NCBI RefSeq assembly: GCF_022374895.2
Contig: NZ_CP092423.2
Span: 1,364,001 to 1,428,000 of the forward strand
Source: Mycobacterium lentiflavum
Lineage (GTDB): Bacteria; Actinomycetota; Actinomycetes; Mycobacteriales; Mycobacteriaceae
Direction of reading: 5' to 3'
DNA length: 64,000 nt
Shown: piece by piece, positions 63,072 through 64,000 of the stretch
Numbering within the stretch: position 1 is the first letter of the stretch
Layout: every line of letters starts with the position of its first letter
Notes under the pieces: model-generated
The model's input: only the letters and a program-made list of their open reading frames with translations
Databases searched by the model: none
What the model was told of the DNA's origin: nothing
Made by a program: the position numbers and the translations under genes

Positions 63072-63632
63072 ATGGCTGACAGTGCCATCGTGTCGCCCAC
63101 TGACGTGGTCGACTTTCTTTCCAGTCAGCACGAGCAGATCAAGTCGCTCTTCGCCAAAACGCTTGCAGCGAAGGGTGAAACACGTGAGCAGAATTTCGTC
63201 GATCTGCGGCGCTTGCTCGCCGTGCACGAAACCGTCGAGGAAGAAATCGTTCATCCTCGCGCCAAGCGAAAGATCGCCAACGGCGCCGCGGTGGTGGGGC
63301 AGCGGCTGGAGGAAGAGCACGATGCCAAGATCGTCCTGCAGCAGCTGGAGAAGCTCGACGTCGACAGCGAGGAATTCACCCGGCTGCTGACGGAGCTTCG
63401 TGACGCGGTCCTCGACCACGCCGAACACGAAGAGAGGGACGAGTTCGCCCGGCTGGGGGAGGAATTGAGCACCCACGAGCTTGAAACCATGGGCCGCGCC
63501 GCCAAGCTTGCGGAAGCGATAGCGCCGACTCGGCCGCACGCCGGAGTCGAGTCACAAATTGCCAATCTGGTCGCCGGCCCGTTCGCGGCGATGCTGGATC
63601 GGGCTCGCGACGCCATTATGGGCAAGGGCTGA
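63072..63632 (+). CDS. Hemerythrin HHE-domain protein
   Basis: A 186-residue protein from ATG 63072 behind GGGAGGAC. The helical bundle carries the iron-ligand pattern of HHE hemerythrins: SSQHEQIKSLF, VHETVEEEIVHP, LEEEHDAK and DHAEHEERDEF. A di-iron centre that binds oxygen, nitric oxide or peroxide is inferred. Mycobacterial relatives are linked to oxidative or nitrosative stress and to the SigF regulon. A full SigF-type promoter is visible upstream. Confidence 0.9.
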   Translation: MADSAIVSPTDVVDFLSSQHEQIKSLFAKTLAAKGETREQNFVDLRRLLAVHETVEEEIVHPRAKRKIANGAAVVGQRLEEEHDAKIVLQQLEKLDVDSEEFTRLLTELRDAVLDHAEHEERDEFARLGEELSTHELETMGRAAKLAEAIAPTRPHAGVESQIANLVAGPFAAMLDRARDAIMGKG

Positions 63633-63668
63633 CCGTTCGGCCTGTTTTTCTCGTCGCTGGACACGATC

Positions 63669-63962
63669 ATGACCACAGCAACGGCGAGTGCCCGGTGATA
63701 CCTGCCCAAGCAGCGTTCACTTCGCTTGTTGGCAGCCGCGGCCGAAAGATGCGAGGGGTATGCACTTTTCGCACGACGGATCCATTCAGGAGCCCATCCG
63801 CACCGAGGTCGTCGCATCCCGGCCGTGGCTGCTCGCGTTCGGCCCGGCCGTCGTGGCGACCGTGCATCCGTCGGCTGTTCTCCGGGACTGCAGTGATCAC
63901 CATGACGTCGCCTACCGGGCGCGTTCGTTGACGACTGCGTTGCGCGCGGGAAGCCGGTATGA
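63669..63962 (+). pseudogene. UdgX-type uracil-DNA glycosylase remnant
   Basis: After MTTATASAR and an in-frame TGA, the frame reads YLPKQRSLRLLAAAAERCEG, like the start of UdgX-family glycosylases. In a second frame IQEPIRTEVVASRPWLLAF and VVATVHPSAVLR follow, which is the C-terminal active-site region (HPS). In a third frame the tail VDDCVARGKPV ends at TGA 63960-63962. About half of a normal protein (the N-terminal Fe-S and catalytic loop region) is missing between the parts. The gene is not functional. Confidence 0.65.
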
Positions 63963-64000
63963 CCGCCGCAAGCTGACGCGGCGCTCGTCGTTGGGTGGAT

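Overview
The window is high-GC actinobacterial DNA from a Mycobacterium, most likely a slow-growing non-tuberculous species. The left half follows, gene for gene, the Mycobacterium tuberculosis block Rv3213c to Rv3193c in reversed orientation: ParA-like tail, Rv3212, rhlE, Rv3210c, Rv3209, TB9.4, TetR, Rv3207c, moeZ, Rv3205c, ATL, lipV, adnA/adnB, K+ channel, nudC, mycoredoxin, uvrD2, whiB7, Rv3197, Rv3196, Rv3195, Rv3194c and Rv3193c. The right half is not syntenic with that block. It carries an hsp18 close to the Mycobacterium leprae 18 kDa antigen and an orphan EspB-like protein. Identifications rest on reading the sequences and on memory of these families; no database was searched.

Bases 1-24.4 kb are housekeeping: RNA helicase, sulfur-carrier activation (MoeZ), the AdnAB recombination motor-nuclease, NADH pyrophosphatase, mycoredoxin, UvrD2, and whiB7 with its full regulatory leader (promoter, 48-codon uORF with a strong Shine-Dalgarno, intrinsic attenuator). 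Bases 24.4-33.5 kb hold an orphan cyclodehydratase-like ThiF protein, a small exported peptide, a C39-like lipoprotein, an orphan PstS, and the conserved Rv3195-Rv3193c genes.

Bases 33.7-35.0 kb are a gene graveyard (GlxA-type regulator, HD-domain and cupin genes, each missing an internal piece), ending at an initiator tRNA. Next come a TetR and CocE/NonD hydrolase divergon with a perfect palindromic operator (the hydrolase is frameshifted in a G-run), a glutathione peroxidase, the EspB-like gene, a LysR regulator and a phytoene-desaturase-like oxidoreductase.

Bases 43-64 kb look like an accessory stress island. Seven promoters match or nearly match the mycobacterial SigF pattern (GTTT, 14-16 nt, GGGTA). 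They precede an acidic small protein, a two-helix membrane protein, a GAF-ANTAR protein, a divergent FAD-reductase and alcohol-dehydrogenase pair, glgX and a hemerythrin-like protein. The same stretch has a PAS-ANTAR protein, an hsp18/MerR divergon with an 18-bp palindrome, an oxalate/formate-type MFS transporter translationally coupled to a 45-aa membrane partner, and two tandem membrane PAS-GGDEF proteins. The window ends in remnants of a lipocalin-like gene and a UdgX-type uracil-DNA glycosylase gene.
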